From assembly GCF_000292525.1 (NCBI RefSeq), contig NZ_AEYF01000055.1:186001-250000 (forward strand): a DNA stretch of 64,000 nucleotides, in the 5' to 3' direction. The stretch comes from Rhizobium sp. CCGE 510 (GTDB lineage: Bacteria; Pseudomonadota; Alphaproteobacteria; Rhizobiales; Rhizobiaceae). Shown piece after piece: positions 25,403 through 33,308 of the stretch; within the stretch, counting starts at the first letter, position 1; each line of letters opens with the position of its first letter. The notes under the pieces were generated by a model. The model was given only the letters and a program-made list of their open reading frames with translations. It searched no databases and was not told where the DNA came from. The position numbers and the translations under genes are program-made.

Positions 25403-26740
25403 ATGACTCGTCCACGGCAGTTGCGCCTCGGCGCCTTCATGCGTCCCGTCAGTCTGCATACCGGCGCATGGCGTTATCCCGGTTCCTATCCCGACGCCAA
25501 TTTCAGTTTCGCCCATCTGAAGTCCTTCGCTCACGCGCTGGAACGGGCAAAATTCGACGCCTTCTTCATGGCTGATCATCTTGCCGTGCTCAACATGCCG
25601 GTCGAGGCGCTCAGGCGCAGCCACACCGTCACCTCCTTCGAGCCCTTCACGCTGCTCTCGGCGCTGGCGGCGGTGACGGAGCGCATCGGTCTCGTCGCCA
25701 CTGCTTCCACCACATTCGACGAGCCCTATCACATCGCCCGCCGTTTCGCCTCGCTCGACCACATCAGCGGCGGTCGCGCCGGCTGGAATATCGTCACCAC
25801 GTCGAACCCCGACGCGGCGCTCAATTTCGGCCTCGACGAACATGTGGAACATGGCGAGCGGTATCATCGCGCTCGGGAATTCTACGATGTCGTGACCGGG
25901 CTCTGGGACAGTTTCGCCGACGATGCCTTCATCCGCGACCGGGAAAGCGGCCTGTTCTTCGATCCTGATAAGATGCATGTGCTCGGCCACAGGGGCGAGG
26001 AACTCAGCGTGCGTGGGCCGCTCAATATTGCCCGCCCGCCGCAGGGCTGGCCTGTCATCGTCCAGGCCGGCCAGTCGGATCCCGGCCGCCAGCTTGCCGC
26101 CGAGACCGCCGAGATGGTCTTCTGTTCACCGCGTGATCTTGCCGCCGGCAAGGCGCTCTATGACGATATCAAGGGCCGCATGGCAGCTATCGGCCGCAAC
26201 CGCGACCACCTGAAGATCCTACCCGCCGCCTTCGTGATCGTCGGCGACAGCATCGACGAGGCACGCGCCAAACGCGCCACCCTCGACAGCCTGGTGCATT
26301 ACGACAGCGCCATTGCCTCGCTTTCGATCGCGCTCGGCCATGACGCTTCCGGCTTCGATCCCGATGCACCGCTGCCCACCGATATTCCAGACACCAATGC
26401 CAGCAAGACCGGCCGCGCACAGGTGCTGAGACTTGCGGCGGAAGAAAATCTGACCGTGCGGCAGCTGGCGCAACGCTATGGCGGTTACGCCGGCCTTGCC
26501 TTCGTCGGTACGCCGTCCAGCATCGCCGGCGAGATGGAGCGCTGGCTGGAAGAGGAAGGTTCGGACGGCTTCAATATCGTCTTCCCCTATTTGCCGCAGG
26601 GACTCCTCGACGTCACCGACCGGTTGGTTCCCGAGTTGCAGCGCCGCGGCCTATTCCGCAGCGAATACGAAGGCACAACGCTGCGCGAGCATCTCGGCTT
26701 GCCCCGGCCGGAGAACCGGTTCTTCACGGCCAGCGCATGA
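25403..26740 (+). CDS. FMN-dependent monooxygenase, NtaA/SnaA/DszA family (second copy)
   Basis: This 445-residue luciferase-like monooxygenase has the family blocks LRLGAFMRPVSLHTGAWRYP, HALERAKFDAFFMADHLAV, FASLDHISGGRAGWNIVTTS and PVIVQAGQSDPGRQLAAETA. The ATG at 25403 is chosen over the one at 25391, because GAGGA inside the first codons gives correct spacing to the second. It resembles the copy at 17266 in domain plan but differs clearly in sequence, so the two probably take different substrates or catalyse successive steps. No flavin reductase is adjacent. Confidence 0.88.
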   Translation: MTRPRQLRLGAFMRPVSLHTGAWRYPGSYPDANFSFAHLKSFAHALERAKFDAFFMADHLAVLNMPVEALRRSHTVTSFEPFTLLSALAAVTERIGLVATASTTFDEPYHIARRFASLDHISGGRAGWNIVTTSNPDAALNFGLDEHVEHGERYHRAREFYDVVTGLWDSFADDAFIRDRESGLFFDPDKMHVLGHRGEELSVRGPLNIARPPQGWPVIVQAGQSDPGRQLAAETAEMVFCSPRDLAAGKALYDDIKGRMAAIGRNRDHLKILPAAFVIVGDSIDEARAKRATLDSLVHYDSAIASLSIALGHDASGFDPDAPLPTDIPDTNASKTGRAQVLRLAAEENLTVRQLAQRYGGYAGLAFVGTPSSIAGEMERWLEEEGSDGFNIVFPYLPQGLLDVTDRLVPELQRRGLFRSEYEGTTLREHLGLPRPENRFFTASA

Positions 26741-26806
26741 GGCGTCGCTGGAGGCCACTCGACCCTTCGCGCGGCGGAAACGATTCGGTGTCGACCAGCA
26801 GTACCA

Positions 26807-27901
26807 TCAGAACTCGACGGTCCTGTTGTCGAAGCTCAAGCGCTGGGGCTCGAATTGCTTTTCGCCTATCCTGGGATCGAACAGGTCACTTTCGCCCACG
26901 ATCAGTTCGAGGGGCCAGATGATGTTGCGGCCGTCACCTGGATAGAAATCTTGATAGGCCGGCATGTTGGCGAGAAGCGTCCGGCCGAGTTCGACGCCGA
27001 GATCGTAAAGCGACATGCGGAAACAGCTGAGCGACGGCTGCAGGAACCTTGCGCGCGGGGCGTCACGGAAGCCGATCACCGCAAGGTCGCGGCCCGGCAT
27101 GACGCCCGATTCCATCAGGCGGCGGTAAAGACCGATCGCCATCAGCTCATAAATGAGGATGACAGCCGTCGGCCGCTCTTCGAGCAGAAGCAGTTCATGG
27201 GCTGCCTGATAGCCGCCCTGTTCGCTCGATTTAACGCGGATGACGAGCGCCGGATCAAAAGGAATATCGTGCCGCTCGAGCGCGCGGCGATAACCATCGA
27301 GAAAGACATATCCGAGATTGACCTCACTCGACGGCGCAGTGATCGCAATCCGGCGATGGCCGCGCGCGATCAGCCGTTCGATGGCACGGTTGGCGACACC
27401 TTCGAAATCGAGATCGATCCATGCGGAGTGGCTTGCCGAAAGGCTGCGGCCGAGCGCGACAAAGGGGATCTTTGCGCGCGCGAGAAGGTCGATGCGCCGG
27501 TCGATGCGCTGGGTTTCCGAGATGATCATCGCGTCGACGATGCGCCGCGCCACCATGCGCTTGAGATATTCATGCGGATCCTCATCACTGGGGCAGGGCA
27601 GCATGATAAGGTCGAGCTTGTGGCGGGCAAAGACGCTCTGTAAGCCGCTGGTGACGCCGAGGAAGAAGTTGTCGGCATTTTCGACCGCCTCGGTGCTGGA
27701 TTCGATCATCAACCCGATAACCTTCGTCTCCCCTTGCCTGAGGCTCCGTCCCGACTGGTTGGCGACGTAGCCGAGTTCCTCGGCTGCTGCCAGCACGCGC
27801 CGCCGCGTTTCCTCGTTGACATCGGACTTTCCATTCAGCGCCCGGGAGACCGTGCCGATCGAAATATCCAACTGTTCGGCAAGCTCGCGAATGCCCGTCA
27901 T
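26807..27901 (-). CDS. LacI-family transcriptional regulator
   Basis: This 364-residue DNA-binding regulator has its helix-turn-helix at residues 3-24 (IRELAEQLDISIGTVSRALN), the hinge NQSGRSLRQGETKVIGLMIE and a periplasmic-binding-like sensor domain. It is divergent from the operon beginning with the Gfo/Idh gene at 28116. The intervening region holds a perfect 14-base LacI-type palindrome at 28056-28069. It most likely represses that operon and is relieved by a sugar-like ligand; the ligand is unknown. Confidence 0.9.
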   Translation of the reverse strand: MTGIRELAEQLDISIGTVSRALNGKSDVNEETRRRVLAAAEELGYVANQSGRSLRQGETKVIGLMIESSTEAVENADNFFLGVTSGLQSVFARHKLDLIMLPCPSDEDPHEYLKRMVARRIVDAMIISETQRIDRRIDLLARAKIPFVALGRSLSASHSAWIDLDFEGVANRAIERLIARGHRRIAITAPSSEVNLGYVFLDGYRRALERHDIPFDPALVIRVKSSEQGGYQAAHELLLLEERPTAVILIYELMAIGLYRRLMESGVMPGRDLAVIGFRDAPRARFLQPSLSCFRMSLYDLGVELGRTLLANMPAYQDFYPGDGRNIIWPLELIVGESDLFDPRIGEKQFEPQRLSFDNRTVEF

Positions 27902-27916
27902 CGCTGTTGATTGTCC

Positions 27917-27970
27917 CTAGAGCATGACGCCGAAAACTCTGCGCGGTTTTCGGACGACATCCTGCTCTCC
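27917..27970. repeat. RIME-like intergenic palindromic element
   Basis: The segment AGAGCATGACGCCGAAAA followed by GGTTTTCGGACGACATCCTG and CTCTC forms an imperfect long hairpin: the GAGCA...CCGAAAA arm pairs with TTTTCGG...TGCTC. I recognise this layout as one of the dispersed palindromes (RIME-type) common between genes in Rhizobium. A separate short dyad, TAGATCC/GGATCTA, follows at 27981-27998. The family name is from memory, the symmetry from the sequence. Confidence 0.6.
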
Positions 27971-28025
27971 TTCTCTGATTTAGATCCATTCGGATCTAGG
28001 TCCGAAATTTCGCATTTGGCGTCTA

Positions 28026-28069
28026 TTGACATCGCAAAGTGTTTCCGCCACCATTCGTAAACGTTTACG
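28026..28069 (+). promoter_or_regulatory. Promoter (-35) and perfect LacI-type operator before the Gfo/Idh operon
   Basis: TTGACA at 28026-28031 matches the -35 consensus. The perfect 14-base palindrome CGTAAACGTTTACG at 28056-28069 lies where it would overlap the -10 region or start site. Its central CG and A/T-rich arms are the pattern bound by LacI/GalR proteins. The divergent LacI gene at 26807 is the natural candidate repressor. Confidence 0.8.
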
Positions 28070-28115
28070 GAGTGCGTGTCACGAGGAGAGTTGGCGCCAT
28101 TCCCTGGAGGAAATC

Positions 28116-29150
28116 GTGAAATTTAGTGCCATTCTGTGCGGGTGCGGAGCTATGTCAAAAGGTTGGTTGCGCGCCATCGCTTCCAACCCTCAACTGGCCG
28201 AATCCATAGCCATCGTCGGCCTCGTCGATCTCAACCGGGAGACGGCGGAAAAGCTCGCCGCCGAGTTCGGACTTAAGGGCGCTGTGATCGGTTCGGACCT
28301 GTCTGAGGTCATCGCTGCGACCAAGGCCGATCTGGTCTTCGACATCGTCATTCCATCCGCCCGTTACGATGTCGTTTCGACGGCGCTCAAGGCCGGCTGC
28401 CATGTGCTGAGCGAAAAGCCGATGGCCGCGTCACTCGCCGAAGGGGCTGCGCTGATCGATCTCGCCGCAGAAACGGGCCGCATCCATGCGGTCATCCAAA
28501 ACCGCCGTTTTATCTCGGGCATCAGGCGCCTGCGCCGCTTCGTCGACAGCGGCGCGATCGGCGAGCTCACCGGAATCCATTGCGACTTCTTCCTGGCGCC
28601 GCATTTCGGTGGCTTCCGCGAGGAAATGGGCAATGTCCTGCTTCTCGACATGGCGATCCACACGTTCGATGCCGCCCGTTACGTTGCCGACAGGAAGCCG
28701 CTCGCTGTCTATTGCGTCGAGCGCAATCCGAAGGGGTCGTGGTACCGGCACGGCGCTTCGGCCAATGCTATCTTCGAATTTTCCGACGATATCGTCTTTA
28801 CCTATCGCGGCTCCTGGTGCGCCGAAGGCGAGCGCACCAGCTGGGAAAGCCAGTGGCGCCTCGTCGGCTCGAAGGGAATGCTCGCCTGGGATGGCGAAGA
28901 GAGTTTCAAGGCGACCATCGCCGGCGAAGAGCCAGGCCTTTTACGTGGGCACGCTGCCGTAAACGTTCCCGGTCCGGAGCATGACGAGGAAACCCACGGC
29001 CACGCCAGCGTCATCGCCGATTTCATGGGGGCGATCCGCACCGGCAAACGGCCCGAAACGGTCAACTCCGACAATATCAGAAGCCTCGCCATGGTCTTCG
29101 GTGCGATCGAAAGCGCCAAGACCGGCAAGCGCATCGAAATTTCAGCATAG
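28116..29150 (+). CDS. Gfo/Idh/MocA-family NAD(P)-dependent sugar dehydrogenase
   Basis: This 344-residue oxidoreductase has an N-terminal Rossmann domain (FSAILCGCGAMSKGWLRAI, a variant of GxGxxG, with the acidic LVDLN after the second strand) and the hallmark EKP motif in HVLSEKPMA. The C-terminal half is the substrate domain, including MAIHTFDAARYV with the catalytic-type H and D. A GTG at 28116 follows TGGAGG at five bases and gives the proper N-terminus. It is the first gene of a sugar operon with a TIM-barrel isomerase and a CUT1 importer. The oxidised sugar or polyol is unknown. Confidence 0.88.
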   Translation: MKFSAILCGCGAMSKGWLRAIASNPQLAESIAIVGLVDLNRETAEKLAAEFGLKGAVIGSDLSEVIAATKADLVFDIVIPSARYDVVSTALKAGCHVLSEKPMAASLAEGAALIDLAAETGRIHAVIQNRRFISGIRRLRRFVDSGAIGELTGIHCDFFLAPHFGGFREEMGNVLLLDMAIHTFDAARYVADRKPLAVYCVERNPKGSWYRHGASANAIFEFSDDIVFTYRGSWCAEGERTSWESQWRLVGSKGMLAWDGEESFKATIAGEEPGLLRGHAAVNVPGPEHDEETHGHASVIADFMGAIRTGKRPETVNSDNIRSLAMVFGAIESAKTGKRIEISA

Positions 29151-29161
29151 GATCAAGTGAC

Positions 29162-30064
29162 GTGAGCAACCCTGCAAAATCCATTCGCATCGGCACCATG
29201 GTCAGCGGCAATAAGGGCGATACCGCCCAGCGCATCGGCGAGATCGCCGACATGGGCTTCGAAAGCTTCGAACCCTTCTTCTGGCAGACGACCAAAGGCC
29301 AGGACCTTTCCGAGCTCGGCAAGCGCTGCCTCGATACGATCGGTGACCGCGACATCACCATCTCGACGCTCGGCATGTTCGGCAATCCGCTGGAAGAGAC
29401 AGCAATCGACTTGGAGACGCTGCAGGGCTGGAAAGACTGCATCGACAATGCCCATCATTTCGGCGCATCTTGCGTTGCCGGCTTCACCGGCCGCATCCGC
29501 GGCAAACCGCTGACCGACAGCCTGGCTCGCTACAAGCAGATCTGGAGCGAGCTCGCCAAACGGGCGGCCGACAAAGGCATCAAGATCGCCTTCGAGAATT
29601 GCGCCATGGACGGCAACTGGGCAAGCGGCGACTGGAACATCGCCCACAATCCCGATGCCTGGGAACTGATGTTCAACGAGACGCCGGACGACAATATCGG
29701 GCTGGAATGGGAACCGTGCCATCAGATGGTCTATCTGATCGACCCGTTGCCGCAGATCCGCAAATGGGCGCACAAGTTCTTCCACGTCCACGGCAAGGAC
29801 GCGACCATCCGCTGGGAGGTCATCAAGGAACACGGAATCTTCGGCAAGGAGAAATTCGTCTTCATGCGCACGCCGGGCTTCGGCGACAGCAACTGGACCG
29901 ACATCATTTCCGAGCTGCGCCTGGCCGGCTGGTCCGGTTCGATCGATATCGAAGGCTGGCACGACCCGGTCTATCGCGACGCGCTTGAAATGACCGGTCA
30001 GGTCTATGCGCTGAACCACCTCAAGCATGCCCGGGGCGGCGAATTCGTCGTCGACCCGGTCTGA
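29162..30064 (+). CDS. Xylose-isomerase-like TIM-barrel sugar isomerase/epimerase
   Basis: The 300-residue protein has the AP-endonuclease-2/xylose-isomerase TIM-barrel fold. Visible metal-ligand candidates are the glutamate in IKIAFENCAM, the EWEPCH pair, the HVHGKD histidine and the closing glutamate in SIDIEGW. The GTG at 29162 lies 11 bases after the Gfo/Idh stop. This fold next to a Gfo/Idh dehydrogenase is common in inositol, hexulose and keto-sugar catabolism, so it probably isomerises or hydrates the product of the preceding enzyme. Confidence 0.85.
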   Translation: MSNPAKSIRIGTMVSGNKGDTAQRIGEIADMGFESFEPFFWQTTKGQDLSELGKRCLDTIGDRDITISTLGMFGNPLEETAIDLETLQGWKDCIDNAHHFGASCVAGFTGRIRGKPLTDSLARYKQIWSELAKRAADKGIKIAFENCAMDGNWASGDWNIAHNPDAWELMFNETPDDNIGLEWEPCHQMVYLIDPLPQIRKWAHKFFHVHGKDATIRWEVIKEHGIFGKEKFVFMRTPGFGDSNWTDIISELRLAGWSGSIDIEGWHDPVYRDALEMTGQVYALNHLKHARGGEFVVDPV

Positions 30065-30075
30065 TGATATCGTTG

Positions 30076-30096
30076 CCGGCAAGGAGGAATTGCCGG
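30076..30096 (+). terminator. Intercistronic hairpin before the second CUT1 binding-protein gene
   Basis: CCGGCAA (30076-30082) and TTGCCGG (30090-30096) form a perfect 7-base stem around a GGAGGAA loop, between the isomerase and binding-protein genes. It has no T-run and may be an mRNA processing or stability element. Confidence 0.45.
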
Positions 30097-30126
30097 AAAC
30101 GGGGATAACCACAAAGGAGGAGAACC

Positions 30127-31359
30127 ATGGCTATCCGTAAATATGCAATTCTCGGCGCTCTGGCGCTTGCAGGCGTCTCGCTGTTTGGCCTTTCGGCCAA
30201 GGCAGAGGACGTCACCCTGACGCTCTGGTCGCTGGATAAGGACACCCAGCCGGCGCCGAACCTCGTCAAGGAGTTCAACGCCCAGAACAACGGCATCAAG
30301 ATCGAGTATCGGCTGATCCAGTTCGACGACGTCGTCACCGAGGCGATGCGCGCCTACGCCACCGGCCAGGCACCCGATATCATCGCCGTCGATAATCCGG
30401 AGCATGCGCTGTTCTCGTCGCGCGGCGCCTTCCTCGACCTTACCGACATGATCGCCAAGTCGACCGTCATCAAGCCGGATAATTATTTCCCCGGACCGCT
30501 GAAATCGGTGGAATGGGACGGCAAGTATTTCGGCGTGCCGAAGGCGACCAACACGATCGCGCTCTACTACAACAAGGACATGTTCAAGGCCAAGGGCCTC
30601 GACCCGAACAAGCCGCCGCAGACCTGGGATGAACTGGTCGAGGATGCGCGCAAGCTGACGGACCCCGCCAAGAACGTCTATGGTCTGGCCTTCTCGGCCA
30701 AGGCCAATGAGGAGGGCACCTTCCAGTTCCTTCCCTGGGCTCAGATGGGCGGCGGCAGCTATGAGCACATCAATGCCGACGGCGCGGTGAAGGCGCTCGG
30801 GATCTGGAAGACGATCATGGACGAGAAGCTCGCTTCTCCCGATACGTTGACACGCGGCCAGTGGGATTCGACCGGTACTTTCAACTCAGGCAATGCGGCA
30901 ATGGTGATCTCGGGTCCCTGGGAACTCGACCGCATGACGCAGGAAGCGAAATTCGACTGGGGCGTCACCTTGCTTCCGGTTCCAAAGGAAGGGGCTGAAC
31001 GTTCATCGGCCATGGGCGATTTCAACTGGGCGATCTTTGCCACCAGCAAGCATCCGGCCGAAGCCTTCAAGGCGCTCGAATATTTCGCCTCGCAGGACGA
31101 CAAGATGTTCAAGAATTTCGGCCAGCTTCCGGCCCGTTCCGACATCTCGATCCCCGAGACCGGCCAGCCGCTGAAGGATGCCGCCCTCAAGGTGTTCCTC
31201 GAACAGCTGAAATACGCCAAGCCGCGCGGCCCGCATCCGCAATGGCCGAAGATCTCCAAGGCGATCCAGGACGCCATCCAGGCGGCGCTGACCGGCCAGA
31301 TGAGCCCGAAGGACGCACTCGACCAGGCAGCCGACAAGATCAAGGCGGTACTTGGGTGA
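30127..31359 (+). CDS. ABC transporter substrate-binding protein, sugar type (family 1)
   Basis: This 410-residue periplasmic sugar receptor starts at the ATG at 30127 behind AAAGGAGG. Its signal peptide is MAIRKYAILGALALAGVSLF, ending SAKAED. The mature N-terminus VTLTLWSLDKDTQPAPNLVKEFN, the GQAPDIIAVDNPEHALF loop and YFGVPKATNTIALYYNKDMF are standard for family 1 receptors. It sits within the operon of the Gfo/Idh and isomerase genes and feeds the permeases that follow. It is unrelated in detail to the receptor at 1005, so it probably binds another sugar. Confidence 0.9.
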   Translation: MAIRKYAILGALALAGVSLFGLSAKAEDVTLTLWSLDKDTQPAPNLVKEFNAQNNGIKIEYRLIQFDDVVTEAMRAYATGQAPDIIAVDNPEHALFSSRGAFLDLTDMIAKSTVIKPDNYFPGPLKSVEWDGKYFGVPKATNTIALYYNKDMFKAKGLDPNKPPQTWDELVEDARKLTDPAKNVYGLAFSAKANEEGTFQFLPWAQMGGGSYEHINADGAVKALGIWKTIMDEKLASPDTLTRGQWDSTGTFNSGNAAMVISGPWELDRMTQEAKFDWGVTLLPVPKEGAERSSAMGDFNWAIFATSKHPAEAFKALEYFASQDDKMFKNFGQLPARSDISIPETGQPLKDAALKVFLEQLKYAKPRGPHPQWPKISKAIQDAIQAALTGQMSPKDALDQAADKIKAVLG

Positions 31360-31381
31360 GGAACGGTTCGGCGCAGCCGAA

Positions 31382-31480
31382 GCAATCGATCCAGTAAATC
31401 GATTGCAGTGACGAACGCCCGGAGCGAAAGCGCAGGGCCGGGGGCGCCGCTGGCTCCCCCTTCTCCCCAGCGGGGAGAAG
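31382..31480 (+). repeat. Two perfect inverted repeats between binding-protein and permease genes
   Basis: The 222-base gap 31360-31581 holds no gene but two hairpins. GCAATCGAT (31382-31390) pairs with ATCGATTGC (31398-31406) around seven bases, and CTTCTCCCC (31460-31468) pairs with GGGGAGAAG (31472-31480) around AGC. The second arm pair, set in a C- and G-rich block, resembles dispersed intergenic repeats in Rhizobium. Together they probably reduce readthrough or protect the upstream mRNA so that more binding protein than permease is made. Confidence 0.6.
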
Positions 31481-31581
31481 AGAATTCACCGATGGCACAT
31501 GCCATCCAACTCTTTCCTCCCGGCAGGGGCCGTCTTCCGCATCATGCGCCAGGCGGCCCCGTTCGGAACATCGGAGGACGC

Positions 31582-32484
31582 ATGAAGAGTATCCTGATGA
31601 GCGTCAGGGACGGCCGCGGTTTCGATATCGTGCTCGTCGCTTTCCCGCTCGGCTTTCTGTTCCTGATGGCGGGACTGCCGCTCATCTACAATGTGGTGAT
31701 GAGTTTCCAGGAGGTCGACATGTTCAGCCTCGGGACCTTCTCGCGTCCTTTCGTCGGCTTCAAGAATTATACCGAACTCTTCGCGCAGCCGGAAACGCTG
31801 CCGATCCTCTATAACACCGTCATCTTCGTCACCGGCTCCATTGCCGGGCAATTCCTGATCGGCTTCGGCCTGGCGCTGTTCTTCTGGGTCAATTTTCCCG
31901 GCGCCTCGTGGATGCGCGGCCTGTTCCTCGTCTCCTGGGTGATGCCCGGTCTCGTCGTCGGCGCCATCTGGAATTGGATTCTCTCTGGTGATTTCGGCGT
32001 GCTGAATTTCATTCTCAAGGAAAGCGGCATTATCTCCAGCAATATTTTCTGGCGCTCGGACCCGCATTATTCGCTTTATGCAGTGATCATCGCCAATGTC
32101 TGGCTCGGCACCTCGTTCAACATGATCCTGCTTTCTGTCGGCCTTGCCGGCATTCCCGCCGATCTTTACGAAGCGGCCGAACTCGACGGCGCCAATGTCT
32201 GGCAGCGCTTCTGGACGATCACGCTGCCGATGATGCGCTCAACCATCGGCGCCATCATCTCGCTCGGCCTGATCTTCACCCTGCAGCAGTTCGATCTCTT
32301 TGCCGCGATCACCTCGGGCGGGCCGAACAATTCGTCGAACGTGACGCAATACTGGGCCTGGGATCTCTCCTTCCGGCAATACGACTTCGCCAAGGGCGCG
32401 ACGATCTCCGTCATCATGATCGTCTTCGTCATGTTCGCGTCCGTCGTCTACGTCCGGTCCACACGCCACGAGGTGCGCGGATGA
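31582..32484 (+). CDS. ABC transporter permease, CUT1 (MalF/UgpA type)
   Basis: The 300-residue inner-membrane permease begins at the ATG at 31582 after GGAGGACGC. It has six hydrophobic segments, starting IVLVAFPLGFLFLMAGLPLI, and the EAA docking loop LYEAAELDGANVWQRFWTITLP. Unlike the permease at 2411, it has no large periplasmic insertion. Its stop overlaps the next start (ATGA). Confidence 0.92.
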   Translation: MKSILMSVRDGRGFDIVLVAFPLGFLFLMAGLPLIYNVVMSFQEVDMFSLGTFSRPFVGFKNYTELFAQPETLPILYNTVIFVTGSIAGQFLIGFGLALFFWVNFPGASWMRGLFLVSWVMPGLVVGAIWNWILSGDFGVLNFILKESGIISSNIFWRSDPHYSLYAVIIANVWLGTSFNMILLSVGLAGIPADLYEAAELDGANVWQRFWTITLPMMRSTIGAIISLGLIFTLQQFDLFAAITSGGPNNSSNVTQYWAWDLSFRQYDFAKGATISVIMIVFVMFASVVYVRSTRHEVRG

Positions 32485-33308
32485 TTACGACGAACCGCGA
32501 CCGCCTGATGCTGGCGATATCGATCGTCATGGCGGCGATCTATCTCTTTCCCCTCTACTGGATGTACATCACCGCGCTGAAAAGCGGCTCGGAGATGTTT
32601 GCGACGCCGCCGAGCTTCTGGCCGGCAGTACCCCAATGGGGCACCTACGCCACTGTCTGGGAAAGCCGCGACATGGGCCGCTATCTCTGGAACTCGTTGG
32701 TCATCGCTCTCGGCTCCATGGCGCTCATCGCGCTGCTGGGGGTCGGTTGCGCCTATGTGCTCGCCAGATACCGCAATGTCTGGGTGGACATCGGTCTGTT
32801 CCTGATCCTGATGCTGCAGGTCCTGCCTGCCTCGCTGATGATCACGCCGATCTTCGTCGGCTTCTCGCAGATCGGCATGCTGTCCTATCCGCGGCTCGCC
32901 GTCATCATCGCGGTCGCGGCCAAGAGCATGCCCTTCTTCGTCATCCTGGTTCGCGCCACCTTCATGAGCGTTCCCCAGGAACTGGAGGAGGCGGCCCTCG
33001 TCGATGGCAATTCGCGCGTCGGCGCCTTTTTCAACATCGTGCTGCCGCTCGCCCGCAACGGCATTCTGGTCAGCGCCATCCTGATCTTCATGCAGGCCTT
33101 TGGCGAATTCGTCTATTCGAAATCGATGATCCAGGCGGTCGACCTTCAACCGGCAAGCGTCGGCCTCAATTCCTTCATGGGGCCGAACACCAACGAGTGG
33201 AACAACATCATGGCCTACGCCACGATGTATGTGACGCCGATCCTTGCCATCTTCGTTCTCTTGCAGCGCCGCATCGTATCCGGCCTCACCTCTGGAGCCC
33301 TCAAATGA
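32481..33308 (+). CDS. ABC transporter permease, CUT1 (MalG/UgpE type)
   Basis: This 275-residue permease shows the N-terminal anchor AISIVMAAIYLFPLYWMYIT, six hydrophobic segments and the EAA loop ELEEAALVDGNSRVGAFFNI followed by VLPLARNGI. It overlaps both neighbours by four bases, so the three transporter genes are translationally coupled. Confidence 0.92.
   Translation: MITTNRDRLMLAISIVMAAIYLFPLYWMYITALKSGSEMFATPPSFWPAVPQWGTYATVWESRDMGRYLWNSLVIALGSMALIALLGVGCAYVLARYRNVWVDIGLFLILMLQVLPASLMITPIFVGFSQIGMLSYPRLAVIIAVAAKSMPFFVILVRATFMSVPQELEEAALVDGNSRVGAFFNIVLPLARNGILVSAILIFMQAFGEFVYSKSMIQAVDLQPASVGLNSFMGPNTNEWNNIMAYATMYVTPILAIFVLLQRRIVSGLTSGALK

Noticed and set aside
17266..26740. Treating the SfnB-like proteins as fatty-acid acyl-CoA dehydrogenases
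   Set aside because: They share that fold, but the RNVRTHTLHDP-type ending and the DszA-type neighbours point to the oxygenase branch, and no beta-oxidation gene is nearby.
31441..31480. G/C-rich inverted repeat considered as part of a CRISPR or IS end
   Set aside because: There is only one copy, with no spacers, target-site duplication or transposase gene; an intercistronic hairpin explains it better.
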